The notes under the pieces are model-generated. The model saw only the letters and a list, made by a program, of their open reading frames with translations, was not told the origin of the DNA and did no database searches. DNA of 64,000 bases from Pararhizobium qamdonense (GTDB taxonomy: Bacteria > Pseudomonadota > Alphaproteobacteria > Rhizobiales > Rhizobiaceae): NCBI RefSeq assembly GCF_029277445.1, contig NZ_CP119566.1, forward strand, positions 3,970,001-4,034,000. The letters are read 5' to 3'. The translations under genes were made by a program, and so were the position numbers. This document shows, piece by piece, positions 39,073 through 47,700 of the stretch; position 1 is the stretch's first letter; each line of letters begins with the position of its first letter.

Positions 39073-40113
39073 ATGGGGTTGAAAACAGTAAAGCGCTTGC
39101 TGCGCTGGGAAACCTCGCCAGCAGCAGGTGCGCTGACCAAGGGACGATCCACGGCCAAACGGGTCCGGCTGTCCTGGGTCTGGACCACCAAACAGCATCC
39201 GGATGCAAACCTTGGCGATGCATTAAGTGCCGTCATGGTATCGGCGATGTCCGGCTTGAAAATAGAGCCGGCAGCTTTCGATCATTCTCAGGAACGAATA
39301 GCTGCAGTCGGCACGATCGGTCACGCGCAGCGTGGCGGAAAGGTGCATATCTGGGGCACCGGCTTTGATCTCAATCGCGGGCCGACCGGCGCTGTCGGTG
39401 CCTATCAGCTCCCCGAAGAGACCGCGCTGGTCGTTCATGCCGTCAGAGGAAAGCAGACGGCGGAGGGCCTGCGCAGGCTTGGCATCGACGTGCCCGACAT
39501 TTTCGGCGACCCGGTCTGGTTCCTTCCGCGCATCTTTCCCTTTGCCAATCTTCAGAAAAAATACGAGCTGGGCGTCATCGTTCATATTTCGGAACTGGAT
39601 GAGGCCACGGCGAAAGCCAAGGTTCGCGAAAATCTCATCCGCTACAATATTGCGCCCGAACTTTCCGAAAATATCAAAATAATCAATACCTATACCGGTG
39701 CCAACCTTTCCGGCATGCGCGACAAAATCGAGGAAATCGTTTCCTGCCGCCGCATTCTTTCCACCAGTCTTCACGGTTTGGTCATTGCTGAGACCTACAA
39801 CATCCCCTGTGCCTGGTTCTCAACAAACCGGGGCGAGTCCGGTTTTCTGCCCATCGACGGGTCGCGGGCGATCGATCATCGCATGATCGATTTCTATGGC
39901 GGCGCAGGGCGGGATTCGGTCTTGAGCTACCTGCATCCGCTTCATGAAGCGACGGACTGGGAAAAGGCAATGGCATTTGTCGATACGCATTGGCAGCCGC
40001 TCGATTATACCGGAGAGGCGCTTTTTAACGCGTTTCCGCTGCCGCGTGCGGTTCGGTTCGAGGACAAAGTCTGGGACTGCTCACCGGAAGTGTTGCAAAA
40101 AAATCGTTATTGA
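39073..40113 (+). CDS. polysaccharide pyruvyl transferase family protein
   Basis: The 346-residue second paralogue has WTTKQHPDANLGDALSAVMVSAMSG, VGTIGHAQRGGKVHIWGTG, DIFGDPVWFLPRIF, LGVIVHISELDE and CRRILSTSLHGLVIAETYNIPCAWF. The pair is clearly homologous throughout but diverged, so it is an old duplication or two independently acquired family members. The ATG at 39073 has AAAGGTGG eight bases upstream; the GTG at 39061 lies within that sequence and is rejected. Likely acts on the same capsule as its neighbour. Confidence 0.84.
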   Translation: MGLKTVKRLLRWETSPAAGALTKGRSTAKRVRLSWVWTTKQHPDANLGDALSAVMVSAMSGLKIEPAAFDHSQERIAAVGTIGHAQRGGKVHIWGTGFDLNRGPTGAVGAYQLPEETALVVHAVRGKQTAEGLRRLGIDVPDIFGDPVWFLPRIFPFANLQKKYELGVIVHISELDEATAKAKVRENLIRYNIAPELSENIKIINTYTGANLSGMRDKIEEIVSCRRILSTSLHGLVIAETYNIPCAWFSTNRGESGFLPIDGSRAIDHRMIDFYGGAGRDSVLSYLHPLHEATDWEKAMAFVDTHWQPLDYTGEALFNAFPLPRAVRFEDKVWDCSPEVLQKNRY

Positions 40114-40269
40114 TGGGTCATCGATGATGTTGTGTGTCGCCTTTAACTCAAACCTGCTCTTTCGTCAGGCAATGTCATTGTCTGCGGGCAGCCGGTGCGA
40201 TATCCAAAACAGAATCGGAAATTGAGTTTGAAAATGGGCTTGGATACGAGTCAGCAGTACAGGGTTCCC

Positions 40270-41430
40270 ATGGGGCGTTTGAATACATTCACCAGACTTT
40301 CGTTGGCTGCGTTATGCGTTGCGTTGTCGTCCTGCACGATGCCAAGCTCCGGCCCCAGCGCGAACAAGATCCAGTCGGGAGCCAAAGAGACATATGCCCC
40401 CTACACGCTGATCAATGTGAACCCCAACGTCGTTTCGGCCCTGGACCAGAATCTGGACCAGCAACTCGCCGTCACACTGGGAAACAGCAGGAAGCGTAGC
40501 TCGGCGCTGATTGGCGTCGGCGATACGGTGGCAATTTCGATCTGGGAAGCGTCCCCTGACGGCCTGTTCTCCAGTGGCGCGGGCCGCGGCGGTGGAACTC
40601 AGATACCGGAACAGCCGGTATCGGAAGCAGGAACCATCAGCGTTCCCTATGCCGGCGTTATCCAGGCGGCAAACCGCACCCCGGACCAGGTCAAGGAAGC
40701 TGTCGAGAAGGCCCTCATCCGCATGGCCGTTCAGCCGCAGGTACTGGTCAGCGTCGTCAAAAACGTGTCCAATACGGTCACGGTTACCGGTGAAGTGGCC
40801 AGCAGCGGGCGAATTCCTTTGTCCCCGCGCGGTGAGAAATTGCTGGATGTCATCGCCATAGCGGGCGGTCCGCGTATGGAATCCCACCAGCTTTCCGTGC
40901 AGATCACGCGCGGCAGGCGGACGGAAACCATACCGATGGAACGTCTGATTTCCGACCCGACCGAAAATATCTATGTGCAGTCGGACGATGTCGTAGCGCT
41001 AATCCGCCAGCCCCGGAGTTTTACGGTGTTTGGGGCATCGACCGCCAACGCATCGGTACAGTTCGACGAATCGCAGCTTTACCTCAACCAAGCGCTTGCC
41101 AAGGTCGGCGGCCTGAACGACGAACGGGCCAATGCCAAGGGTGTGTTCATCTATCGGACGGAATCGACGAAGCTGCTTCGCCGCCTGATGCCGGAAAAGG
41201 ATTTCTCCTCCTACGGCCCGACAGCCAACGTTATCTATCAGGTCGATCTGACCGATCCGAGCGGCTTCTTCCTGTTGAAAGGGTTTACGCTGCGCAATCG
41301 CGACCTGATCTATATTGCAAATTCGTCACTTGCCGAAGTTCGCAAATTTGCAACTCTGGTGAGTTCGACGGCAGCACCGATCGCACAGGCGGCATCGGTT
41401 TCAAACACATTGTCTGATTTGGGACGATAA
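40270..41430 (+). CDS. Wza/KpsD-type polysaccharide export lipoprotein
   Basis: This outer-membrane polysaccharide export protein has a lipoprotein signal ending LSSC (residues 1-22; MGRLNTFTRLSLAALCVALSSC). It then has a Poly_export domain (SALIGVGDTVAISIWEASPDGLF ... ISVPYAGVIQAANRTPDQVKEAVEKAL) and SLBB-type repeats (VTVTGEVASSGRIPLSPRGEKLLDVIAIAGGP; FTVFGASTANASVQFDESQLYLNQALAKVGGL). It should form the exit pore for the capsule. ATG 40270 is chosen because it starts the signal and has AGGG five bases upstream. A terminator hairpin follows the gene. Confidence 0.9.
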   Translation: MGRLNTFTRLSLAALCVALSSCTMPSSGPSANKIQSGAKETYAPYTLINVNPNVVSALDQNLDQQLAVTLGNSRKRSSALIGVGDTVAISIWEASPDGLFSSGAGRGGGTQIPEQPVSEAGTISVPYAGVIQAANRTPDQVKEAVEKALIRMAVQPQVLVSVVKNVSNTVTVTGEVASSGRIPLSPRGEKLLDVIAIAGGPRMESHQLSVQITRGRRTETIPMERLISDPTENIYVQSDDVVALIRQPRSFTVFGASTANASVQFDESQLYLNQALAKVGGLNDERANAKGVFIYRTESTKLLRRLMPEKDFSSYGPTANVIYQVDLTDPSGFFLLKGFTLRNRDLIYIANSSLAEVRKFATLVSSTAAPIAQAASVSNTLSDLGR

Positions 41431-41477
41431 CACTTTAAAAGGCGTGTCATCTCAAAGCTGCCCAGTTGTCATGCTTA

Positions 41478-41506
41478 AAGCTCCGTCGGCCATGCCGATG
41501 GAGCTT
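41478..41506 (+). terminator. terminator hairpin after the export lipoprotein gene
   Basis: AAGCTCC (41478-41484) and GGAGCTT (41500-41506) extend with TCGGC/GCCGA into a 12-base-pair stem with one internal mismatch and a three-base loop. It is followed by CTCGTTT. Strong stem, weak T-tract. Confidence 0.65.
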
Positions 41507-41590
41507 CTCGTTTGGTGGACTTTTTCGGGTTGCAAATCCATGCTATGAGGCTGTCTCAGAGCATACGAGGCTCGATTCAGGAGATGAAGT

Positions 41591-42886
41591 TTGAAGGACA
41601 TGTCCGGGGCGGCAAAGCTCGACAAATCGAAAGCACGCTCGGACGATAGCGGCGCGCTGGTTCTCAGGCTTGACGAAGTGCGGCCGGCGCGTCAGCAGCC
41701 TGGCGCCGCACCGTCTGTTTTGCCGAAGCAATTTCCCCGCAAGACAACCATAATCTACAAGTCACAGCGCATAACCGGCATGGTCGCCAAGGCAAAGGGC
41801 GGCATTTCCAGTACGGCGGTTTCGTTCTTCCTCATGGTTGTTTTGCCGACGATCATCGGCGCGCTTTATTTCGCATTCGTGGCATCACCGCAATATATGT
41901 CCGAGTTCCGTTTCTCGGTTCGCCCGACAGACGGCAGTGCCATGGCGTCCAGTGTAGCTGCGGACGCGGCACTTGCCATGTCCAACAGCTATATCGTCTC
42001 TGACTATGCCTTGAGCCGCGATGCGGTCGAGGCGCTGGAAACAAAGATCGGATTGCGTGAACTCTATTCCGACGGCAGCATCGATGGCTTGTCCCGCCTC
42101 CCTGAAGGCGCATCGCTCGAAAAGCTCGTTGCATATTGGCGCAAGCGCGTTTCGACCAGCTACGATATCATGACCGGTATCAACGTCATCGAAGTCACTG
42201 CCTTTTCGCCCCAGGACGCCCATAAGATTTCCGTCGCCTTGCAAGCCTTGTGCGAGCAACTGGTCAACGACATCTCCGAGAAGGCGCGCCAGAGCCAGAT
42301 GGCTTTCTCAAAGGGCGAGCTTGACCGTTCCGAGGCTCGCTTGAAAGAGGTTCGCCAGAGCGAAACGGAATTGCGGTCCGGTCAGAAAAGCATCGACATC
42401 AGAAAAGATGCCGAAGGTAAAATCGTATTGAACAATAAATTGCGCGGAGATCTCTCTGAACTCGAAGCGCAATATTCGGCCCTGTCGAGCTATATGGATC
42501 CGACCTCGCCGCGCCTAACTGTTCTGAAGAACCAGATTGCAGCTGCACGGGAGCAGATCGCCAATTTGCAGACGCAGATATCGAATGCCGACGACACGAC
42601 GCCTGGCAGTCTGGATGACGCTCAGAGAATTACGAAATACGATCAGTTGCAGACCGATGTGGACATTGCGACGAAACTCTACACGTCATCTCTGACAAAC
42701 TACGAACAGGCGCGCATGCGTGCCAACAACAACCAGACCTATCTGGCTACGTATGTCCAGCCGGGCATTGCGCAGATCGCATCCTACCCGCGTGTTTTTG
42801 TCGATACGCTGCTGGTATTTCTGTCCGCCATCGGTATCTGGGTGGTCCTGACGCTGATCTACTACAGTATCCGTGACCATGCTTGA
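41591..42886 (+). CDS. kpsE: KpsE/RkpU-type capsule export inner-membrane protein
   Basis: The 431-residue protein is of the PCP-3/KpsE type that spans the periplasm and links the ABC permease to the outer-membrane pore. It has a cytoplasmic N-terminus of about 75 residues, a first membrane helix (VSFFLMVVLPTIIGALYFAFVAS), and a Wzz-like SEFRFSVRP. A long periplasmic coiled coil (about 215-330, with LKEVRQSETELRSGQKS and LSELEAQYSALSSYMDPTSPRL) follows, then a C-terminal helix (VDTLLVFLSAIGIWVVLTLIYY). The TTG at 41591 with GGAG seven bases upstream is preferred over ATG 41600. The KpsM-like permease follows 30 bases on. Confidence 0.9.
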   Translation: MKDMSGAAKLDKSKARSDDSGALVLRLDEVRPARQQPGAAPSVLPKQFPRKTTIIYKSQRITGMVAKAKGGISSTAVSFFLMVVLPTIIGALYFAFVASPQYMSEFRFSVRPTDGSAMASSVAADAALAMSNSYIVSDYALSRDAVEALETKIGLRELYSDGSIDGLSRLPEGASLEKLVAYWRKRVSTSYDIMTGINVIEVTAFSPQDAHKISVALQALCEQLVNDISEKARQSQMAFSKGELDRSEARLKEVRQSETELRSGQKSIDIRKDAEGKIVLNNKLRGDLSELEAQYSALSSYMDPTSPRLTVLKNQIAAAREQIANLQTQISNADDTTPGSLDDAQRITKYDQLQTDVDIATKLYTSSLTNYEQARMRANNNQTYLATYVQPGIAQIASYPRVFVDTLLVFLSAIGIWVVLTLIYYSIRDHA

Positions 42887-42916
42887 TCAAGGTGGATTGG
42901 AACTGAGGCTGCGTCC

Positions 42917-43708
42917 ATGAATACAATCGCGCTCGGTGTTTCCCGGCAGATGCGGATCGTTAGCGCGCTGACGATCCGCGAAGTGCGGCTGCGCAATAGC
43001 AAGCATGCATTCTCGCAGCTGTTCGACCTGCTCGAAGCTGTCGTGTTCATCGTTGCGCATTTCATCATTTTCACATTTCTCGGACGGCATTTGCTGATCG
43101 GGGACAGTCTCCTGCTGTTCATCACGACGGGTATTCTTCCCGTTCTGTTCTTTCGAAGCATCAGCATCCGCACGGCCTCTGCGCTGGAGGCGGCAAAAGC
43201 CGTGACCAGCATCCCCTTTATCGAGGCGATCGACTACGCTATTGCCCGCGCTTTTGTGGAATTTCTATCTTTTACGATGGCCTTCATCGGCTTCTTCGCG
43301 CTGATCGCCGCTTTTGATCTGTCGCGTTATGCCGTACCGTTCAATCCGATCGCGCTTGTGCAATTCATTATTCTGATTTCGTTTTTTGCGTTCGGAATCG
43401 GTTTGATCAACTCGTTCCTGATCTTCCTGTTTCCGTTGTGGAAATTCATCTGGGGCATGTTTTCGCGCGTTCAGATCTTCTTTAGCGCCGTGTTCTTCAT
43501 ACCGGAATATATGCCGCCTCAGATCAAGAATATTTTGGCCTATAACCCGATCATGCATTTTGTGGGGCTATTTCGAACCGCATTTTATCCCACCTATCCG
43601 ACCCATATGCTGTCGCTGACCTATATTATCGGGTGGACCTGTGCGGTCATGGTTCTTGGTCTGGCGCTTGAGAGAACGCTTCGCAATCATCGTGCCCACG
43701 GCCATTGA
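42917..43708 (+). CDS. kpsM: KpsM/RkpT-type ABC-2 capsule exporter permease
   Basis: The 263-residue protein has six predicted membrane helices and an ABC-2 fold (VRLRNSKHAFSQLFDLLEAVVFIVAHFIIF, LFFRSISIRTASALEAAKAVTSIPFIEAIDYAIAR, and the conserved FFSAVFFIPEYMPPQIKNILAYNPIMHFVGLFRTAFYP, a KpsM hallmark near the C-terminus). It exports the lipid-linked capsule with KpsT. It is co-directional with the KpsE-like gene. Its ATPase is not next to it: the only KpsT-like gene is at 35.9-36.6 kb on the other strand. Confidence 0.92.
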   Translation: MNTIALGVSRQMRIVSALTIREVRLRNSKHAFSQLFDLLEAVVFIVAHFIIFTFLGRHLLIGDSLLLFITTGILPVLFFRSISIRTASALEAAKAVTSIPFIEAIDYAIARAFVEFLSFTMAFIGFFALIAAFDLSRYAVPFNPIALVQFIILISFFAFGIGLINSFLIFLFPLWKFIWGMFSRVQIFFSAVFFIPEYMPPQIKNILAYNPIMHFVGLFRTAFYPTYPTHMLSLTYIIGWTCAVMVLGLALERTLRNHRAHGH

Positions 43709-43782
43709 GCCCACGAGCTGGGTTCGGTGTCTACACGGTGTTCGGTTGACAGCGCTGGCATGATCCGCCGGGCAATGCTGTG

Positions 43783-45156
43783 CTATCCAAACGGATAGAG
43801 GATGCGGCCAATCAGCCGGAACTTTGGATTGGACACTTCCCGGAAGAACAGGATCGGGTCCTGCCGGAACCATTGTGCATCATGGTTGTTGCCGATTTTC
43901 GAAATGATGAACGCCAAAGGCGGCGTCAGCAGATGTCTCCAGCCGAGAATGCCGTAAGGTCCCCACGCCCGCCATGGCGGACCAAGGCGGATCGACCGTC
44001 GTGCAGGCTCAGGCTCCCGTTTTTCCTTTGCGAAGTGCCGCGATATTCCATCTACCGTTTCCTCAAAGGAGACGTTCTTTCCACTCACGGGGTCAAAATA
44101 TCGGGGGTATAGGAGATAGGCACCCGCAAACAGCGCCTCGATGCTGAGGTTCCGGCCACGGCGCTCGTTGGGCTGGCGATCATCCGTCAGTCCCCAGCCG
44201 GCATAGAATGGGCATCCATAGACAGTGACTGTCAGGCCTCGAAGCAGGGCCTCGAAGCCGGCGAGCGATGTGATCGTGTAGACATGATCGATCGTTTCGA
44301 ACGCCTGTCCCATGGACAGCGGCTGTGTGATGATCTGGCAGAGATGCTGGACATCCCTCGGATTGGATTGGGCGAGGCGTACGCGGTTGAGAATATCCGG
44401 GTGGGGTTTGTAGATAATCTGAGCGCCCGGATTTTCGTGGGCCGCAAGGCGCACCAGGTCGTTGTTGGTGACAGCGGAGAGACATCCAAACTGGATCGAT
44501 GCGTCATCCTCGACCTGGCCGATCACCAACACGCGTTTTGCGGATTTTGGGCCGTAGAGACGATCGATATCGACGCTGGTATCGCTGTTGTATTTGCTAA
44601 CGCCGGTTTCGAGCAGAAAGCGGATACCGGCGACTGCCCGTGCCAGAAGCTCCGGTGCGCCATCGAAATCATAAGTGCAGAACAGCCGCTCCAAGTCGGA
44701 GGGCTCGCGGCAATCGAAATATGCCGTGCGCTGGTCCAAGGCGAGAGACAAGGGCGGCGTATAGCTGGCCGTGGCCACGACCGAACGGATGAACCCATCC
44801 TCGATATAGAAGACAGGAATGCCATGCTTGGCCGCAAATGGCTTGAGCTTCTGCGGTGTGCGCAGGCTCCAGACGAAAATCTGCGGATTGTCCTCAAGAA
44901 GAATGCGGGCAGCCCAATCTTCAAAATCGGGTTCGCTCACATACATCGAAACGAAAATAAAGCTGCGGTCCGGAAAATAGCGCCGGAAAATATCCTGCTT
45001 CCACTCATGAATGTGGAAGGCGTACGTCGTGATTTTTTTGATAGGGAGAGAACCACCGCCAGCTGCCTGGCTTGACGGTTGCTCTGAACCTGAAGCCGCA
45101 ATTTGGTGCTGCTCAGACAAGGGCATTTGCTCGCGAGGCCATGTTCGGAACTCCAC
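43783..45156 (-). CDS. KpsC-like (RkpZ/LpsZ type) capsule polysaccharide protein, single domain
   Basis: This 457-residue protein contains one copy of the domain that occurs twice in KpsC: EDGFIRSVVAT with PPLSLALDQRTAYFD, VLVIGQVEDDASIQFG, IIYKPHPD and VYGCPFYAGWGLTDDR. KpsC alternates Kdo transfers after KpsS. The half-length form resembles the rhizobial LpsZ/RkpZ proteins, which influence the size of the K-antigen or LPS. N-terminal residues 1-40 are probably disordered. Start is unclear: a GTG at 45156 or an ATG at 45126, neither with a well-placed ribosome binding site. It lies next to kpsF on the minus strand. Confidence 0.82.
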   Translation of the reverse strand: MEFRTWPREQMPLSEQHQIAASGSEQPSSQAAGGGSLPIKKITTYAFHIHEWKQDIFRRYFPDRSFIFVSMYVSEPDFEDWAARILLEDNPQIFVWSLRTPQKLKPFAAKHGIPVFYIEDGFIRSVVATASYTPPLSLALDQRTAYFDCREPSDLERLFCTYDFDGAPELLARAVAGIRFLLETGVSKYNSDTSVDIDRLYGPKSAKRVLVIGQVEDDASIQFGCLSAVTNNDLVRLAAHENPGAQIIYKPHPDILNRVRLAQSNPRDVQHLCQIITQPLSMGQAFETIDHVYTITSLAGFEALLRGLTVTVYGCPFYAGWGLTDDRQPNERRGRNLSIEALFAGAYLLYPRYFDPVSGKNVSFEETVDGISRHFAKEKREPEPARRSIRLGPPWRAWGPYGILGWRHLLTPPLAFIISKIGNNHDAQWFRQDPILFFREVSNPKFRLIGRILYPFG

Positions 45157-45213
45157 CTCTTGCAGGAGCAGGCTAAAAGTTTAAGGGTTGATCAGCCACT
45201 CCGCATCGTCACA

Positions 45214-46224
45214 TCAAACGACACCGGCGCGCAAAAGATCGTGGATGTGAAGGATGCCGCTTGGCGCGCCATCATCATCCACCAGGAACAGCACGGTCAC
45301 CTTCTGTGCCTGCATGATTTCCATCGCGGCACTGGCCAATATGCTGCCTTTGATGACACGCGGGTTGTGCGACATGACGGTATCGACGGTCTCGACCAGC
45401 AGATCGTGCGACATATGGCGGCGCAAGTCGCCATCGGTGATCACGCCGGCAAGCTTGCCCGCCTCGCCGGTAATGCCGACGACGCCGAAGCCTTTCGACG
45501 ACATCTGGATGACGGCATCGCCCATCGGGCTGCCGAGTGGCAGGAGCGGGATCGCATCGCCTTCATGGGCGAGTTCCTGCACGAGAAGCAGCTGAGAACC
45601 GAGCTTGCCGCCGGGATGGAATGTTTTGAAATCCTGCGCAGAAAAGCCGCGCCGCTCCAGAAGTGCGATCGCCAGGGCATCGCCCACGGCCAATTGCAGC
45701 ATTGCAGAGGTGGTCGGCGCCAGACCGTGCGGGCAAGCTTCCACCACTTTCGGCAGGGTCAGGGCGACGCTGGAATTGCGCGCCAGCAGGCTTTCGGCAT
45801 TGGACGTGATCGACACGACCGGAACATTGAAGCGCTTGGCATAGGCCAGCATGTTTCCAAGCTCGACGGTTTCTCCCGACCAGGACAAAAGAATGAGAAG
45901 ATCCTCGGAGGTGATCATGCCGAGATCGCCATGGCTGGCTTCCGTCGGATGCACGAAATAGGCGGATGTACCTGTCGATGCCATGGTCGCCGCGATCTTG
46001 CGGCCGATATGGCCACTTTTGCCGACACCTGACACGACCACGCGGCCCCGGCCGCCGGCAATCAACTCAACCGCATCGACCAGGCTGCGCGAAAGCGCTG
46101 GATCGTTGGCAAACTGGGTCGCAAAGGCATTGATCCCGTCAACCGCCGTGGCAATCGAGCGCCGCAGCGATTCAAGGACAAGACCTGCCTGCGGAGGGTT
46201 CGTATCGACTTGCCTAAGACCCAT
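45214..46224 (-). CDS. kpsF: KpsF-type arabinose-5-phosphate isomerase
   Basis: The 336-residue protein has a SIS domain (VVVSGVGKSGHIGRKIAATMASTGTSAYFVHPTEASHGDLGMI, LLSWSGETVEL, HGLAPTTSAMLQLAVGDALAI) followed by two CBS repeats (MGDAVIQMSSKGFGVVGITGEAGKLAGVITDGDLRRHM and the last 60 residues). It converts ribulose-5-phosphate to arabinose-5-phosphate for Kdo synthesis. ATG 46224 with GGAG seven bases upstream is chosen over the upstream in-frame start at 46272. Capsule-linked KpsF paralogues occur beside the housekeeping KdsD; the position here fits the former. Confidence 0.92.
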   Translation of the reverse strand: MGLRQVDTNPPQAGLVLESLRRSIATAVDGINAFATQFANDPALSRSLVDAVELIAGGRGRVVVSGVGKSGHIGRKIAATMASTGTSAYFVHPTEASHGDLGMITSEDLLILLSWSGETVELGNMLAYAKRFNVPVVSITSNAESLLARNSSVALTLPKVVEACPHGLAPTTSAMLQLAVGDALAIALLERRGFSAQDFKTFHPGGKLGSQLLLVQELAHEGDAIPLLPLGSPMGDAVIQMSSKGFGVVGITGEAGKLAGVITDGDLRRHMSHDLLVETVDTVMSHNPRVIKGSILASAAMEIMQAQKVTVLFLVDDDGAPSGILHIHDLLRAGVV

Positions 46225-46364
46225 GCTATTACTCCAAAACCACAACGGGGCATCCGGTTTCAACCAGAGCACCTCAGATCAAACCAAAAAGGCGGATTTG
46301 CGCTCTTATTGGTAAAATTGGCAAAATCGTCAAGCCTGCAGGCCAAAACTGCGGGTCTGCGGGC

Positions 46365-46829
46365 TCAGCCTGCCCGCTGCGCGATGATTTCATCGTCGCC
46401 AACGCCGATCTGGCCGGGATTGTTGACGAAGGCTTCCAGTGTCATCGTATCGAGAATATCGGCGATGGCATCGCGCACTGTCGTCATCGACCGGCGCACT
46501 TCGCAGGTATCAGGATCATTGCAATCGTCGCAGACTTCGTAAGCCGTGCGGCTCGCACAGCGGATCGGCGCCAGGGGGCCATCCAGCGTGCGTACAACCT
46601 GACCAATGCGGATTTCGGAGGCCGGGCGCGAGAGCGAGTAGCCGCCGCCAGGCCCTTTTTTCGAGCGGAGAATGCCGGCATTGCGCAGTTCCAGCAGGAT
46701 CGTATCGAGAAACTTCTTCGGGATATTGTTGCGGGTGGCAATCTCGGTAATGAAAGCTGTCTCACCCGGATCGAGCCGCGCCAGATCGACCAGCGCCTTC
46801 AATCCGTATTTTCCCTTTTTGGTCAGCAT
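46365..46829 (-). CDS. Rrf2-family transcriptional regulator with Fe-S-type cysteines
   Basis: The 154-residue winged-helix regulator starts MLTKKGKYGLKALVDLARL and has IPKKFLDTILLELRNAGILRSKKGPGGGYSLSR as recognition part. It carries C91, C100, C103 and C109 in the loop where IscR-type proteins bind an Fe-S cluster. Its N-terminus differs from RirA (MRLTK...), so I do not call it RirA. The neighbours do not reveal targets; it lies between kpsF and a small gene. Sensing of iron, redox or sulfur state is the likely role, by family. Confidence 0.85.
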   Translation of the reverse strand: MLTKKGKYGLKALVDLARLDPGETAFITEIATRNNIPKKFLDTILLELRNAGILRSKKGPGGGYSLSRPASEIRIGQVVRTLDGPLAPIRCASRTAYEVCDDCNDPDTCEVRRSMTTVRDAIADILDTMTLEAFVNNPGQIGVGDDEIIAQRAG

Positions 46830-46980
46830 CGCAGTTCGCTCTTTTTACAAACAGGCACTGAAAACAGCGCCTATCTGCTGATTGCCCTCATATAATCCGG
46901 CATATCACAAGAGAAGCCGGGCCAATATACCGATTTAGGGAAAACATGGCCAAACTGCGGTTTTCATGGATATTTGTGGC

Positions 46981-47211
46981 TTATGCGACCGCCAATGCGG
47001 TTGGAGTGTCCTGAACCCGCAACATTGCCCGCCGCGAAGCCTGGCCTGAGATCAACTGGCGTACTGCCGCCCGTGCCTCGTCGGCCGACCGGAAATGCCG
47101 CGAATCAAGATCCCAGACGTGATATTTCACCGCGACAAACTTCAGCCGGCCTGCATCCGGGACCACAACACCGACGGCTTCGCCGCCAAATTCTATTACC
47201 TGCTTGCTCAT
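46981..47211 (-). CDS. small hypothetical protein
   Basis: This is a 76-residue soluble protein: MSKQVIEFGGEAVGVVVPDAGRLKFVAVKYHVWDLDSRHFRS followed by a helical half (ADEARAAVRQLISGQASRRAML). It has the composition of a compact alpha/beta fold and GGGAAAGCGC-type sequence directly upstream. No family name is known to me. A possible 30-residue frame with a strong ribosome binding site lies 75 bases upstream on the same strand. Confidence 0.65.
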   Translation of the reverse strand: MSKQVIEFGGEAVGVVVPDAGRLKFVAVKYHVWDLDSRHFRSADEARAAVRQLISGQASRRAMLRVQDTPTALAVA

Positions 47212-47286
47212 GGGAAAGCGCTCCTACCACGCCTTGGCGCGGATCATTCAAATCGTGCAACATTCAAGGAAAAGACTGCGTCGAGG

Positions 47287-47379
47287 TCACATTCGCCACG
47301 TGCGAATGCAAAGGTCTTTCGTTGTGCGACAATGGGAATGCGTGCCCCGGAAAGTCGCGATGCGGGCGTTGTCAAACAT
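47287..47379 (-). CDS. possible 30-residue peptide or gene remnant
   Basis: AAGGAG lies six bases before the ATG at 47379, one of the best ribosome binding sites in this region. The frame is only 30 codons (MFDNARIATFRGTHSHCRTTKDLCIRTWRM). A +1 change of frame near the end would continue into GECDLDAVFSLNVARFE. It may be a leader peptide, a small protein or a frameshifted remnant. The rest of 47212-47700 contains no other supported gene. Confidence 0.3.
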   Translation of the reverse strand: MFDNARIATFRGTHSHCRTTKDLCIRTWRM

Positions 47380-47483
47380 GGCTCTCTCCTTCGGCAAGGC
47401 CCGGCAGGATGCTGTCCGGGCTGGTTCAAGGTCTCCGCTCCGGCTCTTGCCATCTGCGAACAACCACAAGATAGGATAGACCA

Positions 47484-47505
47484 CAAATTTAGTCAATTAA
47501 ATTTG
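47484..47505. promoter_or_regulatory. AT-rich perfect palindrome (possible operator)
   Basis: CAAATTTA (47484-47491) and TAAATTTG (47498-47505) are perfect inverted arms around GTCAAT. They lie about 100 bases upstream of the 30-codon frame on the minus strand. This looks like an operator for a dimeric regulator. Unknown factor. Confidence 0.4.
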
Positions 47506-47659
47506 GCTATCCGCGCAAAATAATACTAGTTCAGTCGTTATTTCTGGCATGTGCAGCAAGGTGTGTTCCCGAAGTTAGATATCCTAGAATGAAAATCTAC
47601 TTTCTAAGAAGACCACGCATTGCTCTCATGGGCTTATGTAGGCGCATCATGAGACAAAA

Positions 47660-47682
47660 AAAGGGCGGCCGGGCCGCCCTTT
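47660..47682 (-). terminator. bidirectional rho-independent terminator of secDF
   Basis: AAAGGGCGGC (47660-47669) pairs with GCCGCCCTTT (47673-47682). On the minus strand the stem is followed by a run of T, 20-40 bases after the secDF stop. A T-run also follows on the plus strand (GGTTTTTT). Confidence 0.9.
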
Positions 47683-47700
47683 CGGTTTTTTGTGATCCGG

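Noticed and set aside
20026..46300. Capsule locus as a tRNA-borne genomic island
   Set aside because: tRNA-Phe and tRNA-Thr are several kb away, no integrase, transposase or tRNA-end duplication is seen, and rkp genes are part of the chromosome in relatives.
46365..46829. Naming the Rrf2 gene rirA
   Set aside because: The N-terminal sequence and cysteine pattern do not match RirA proteins.
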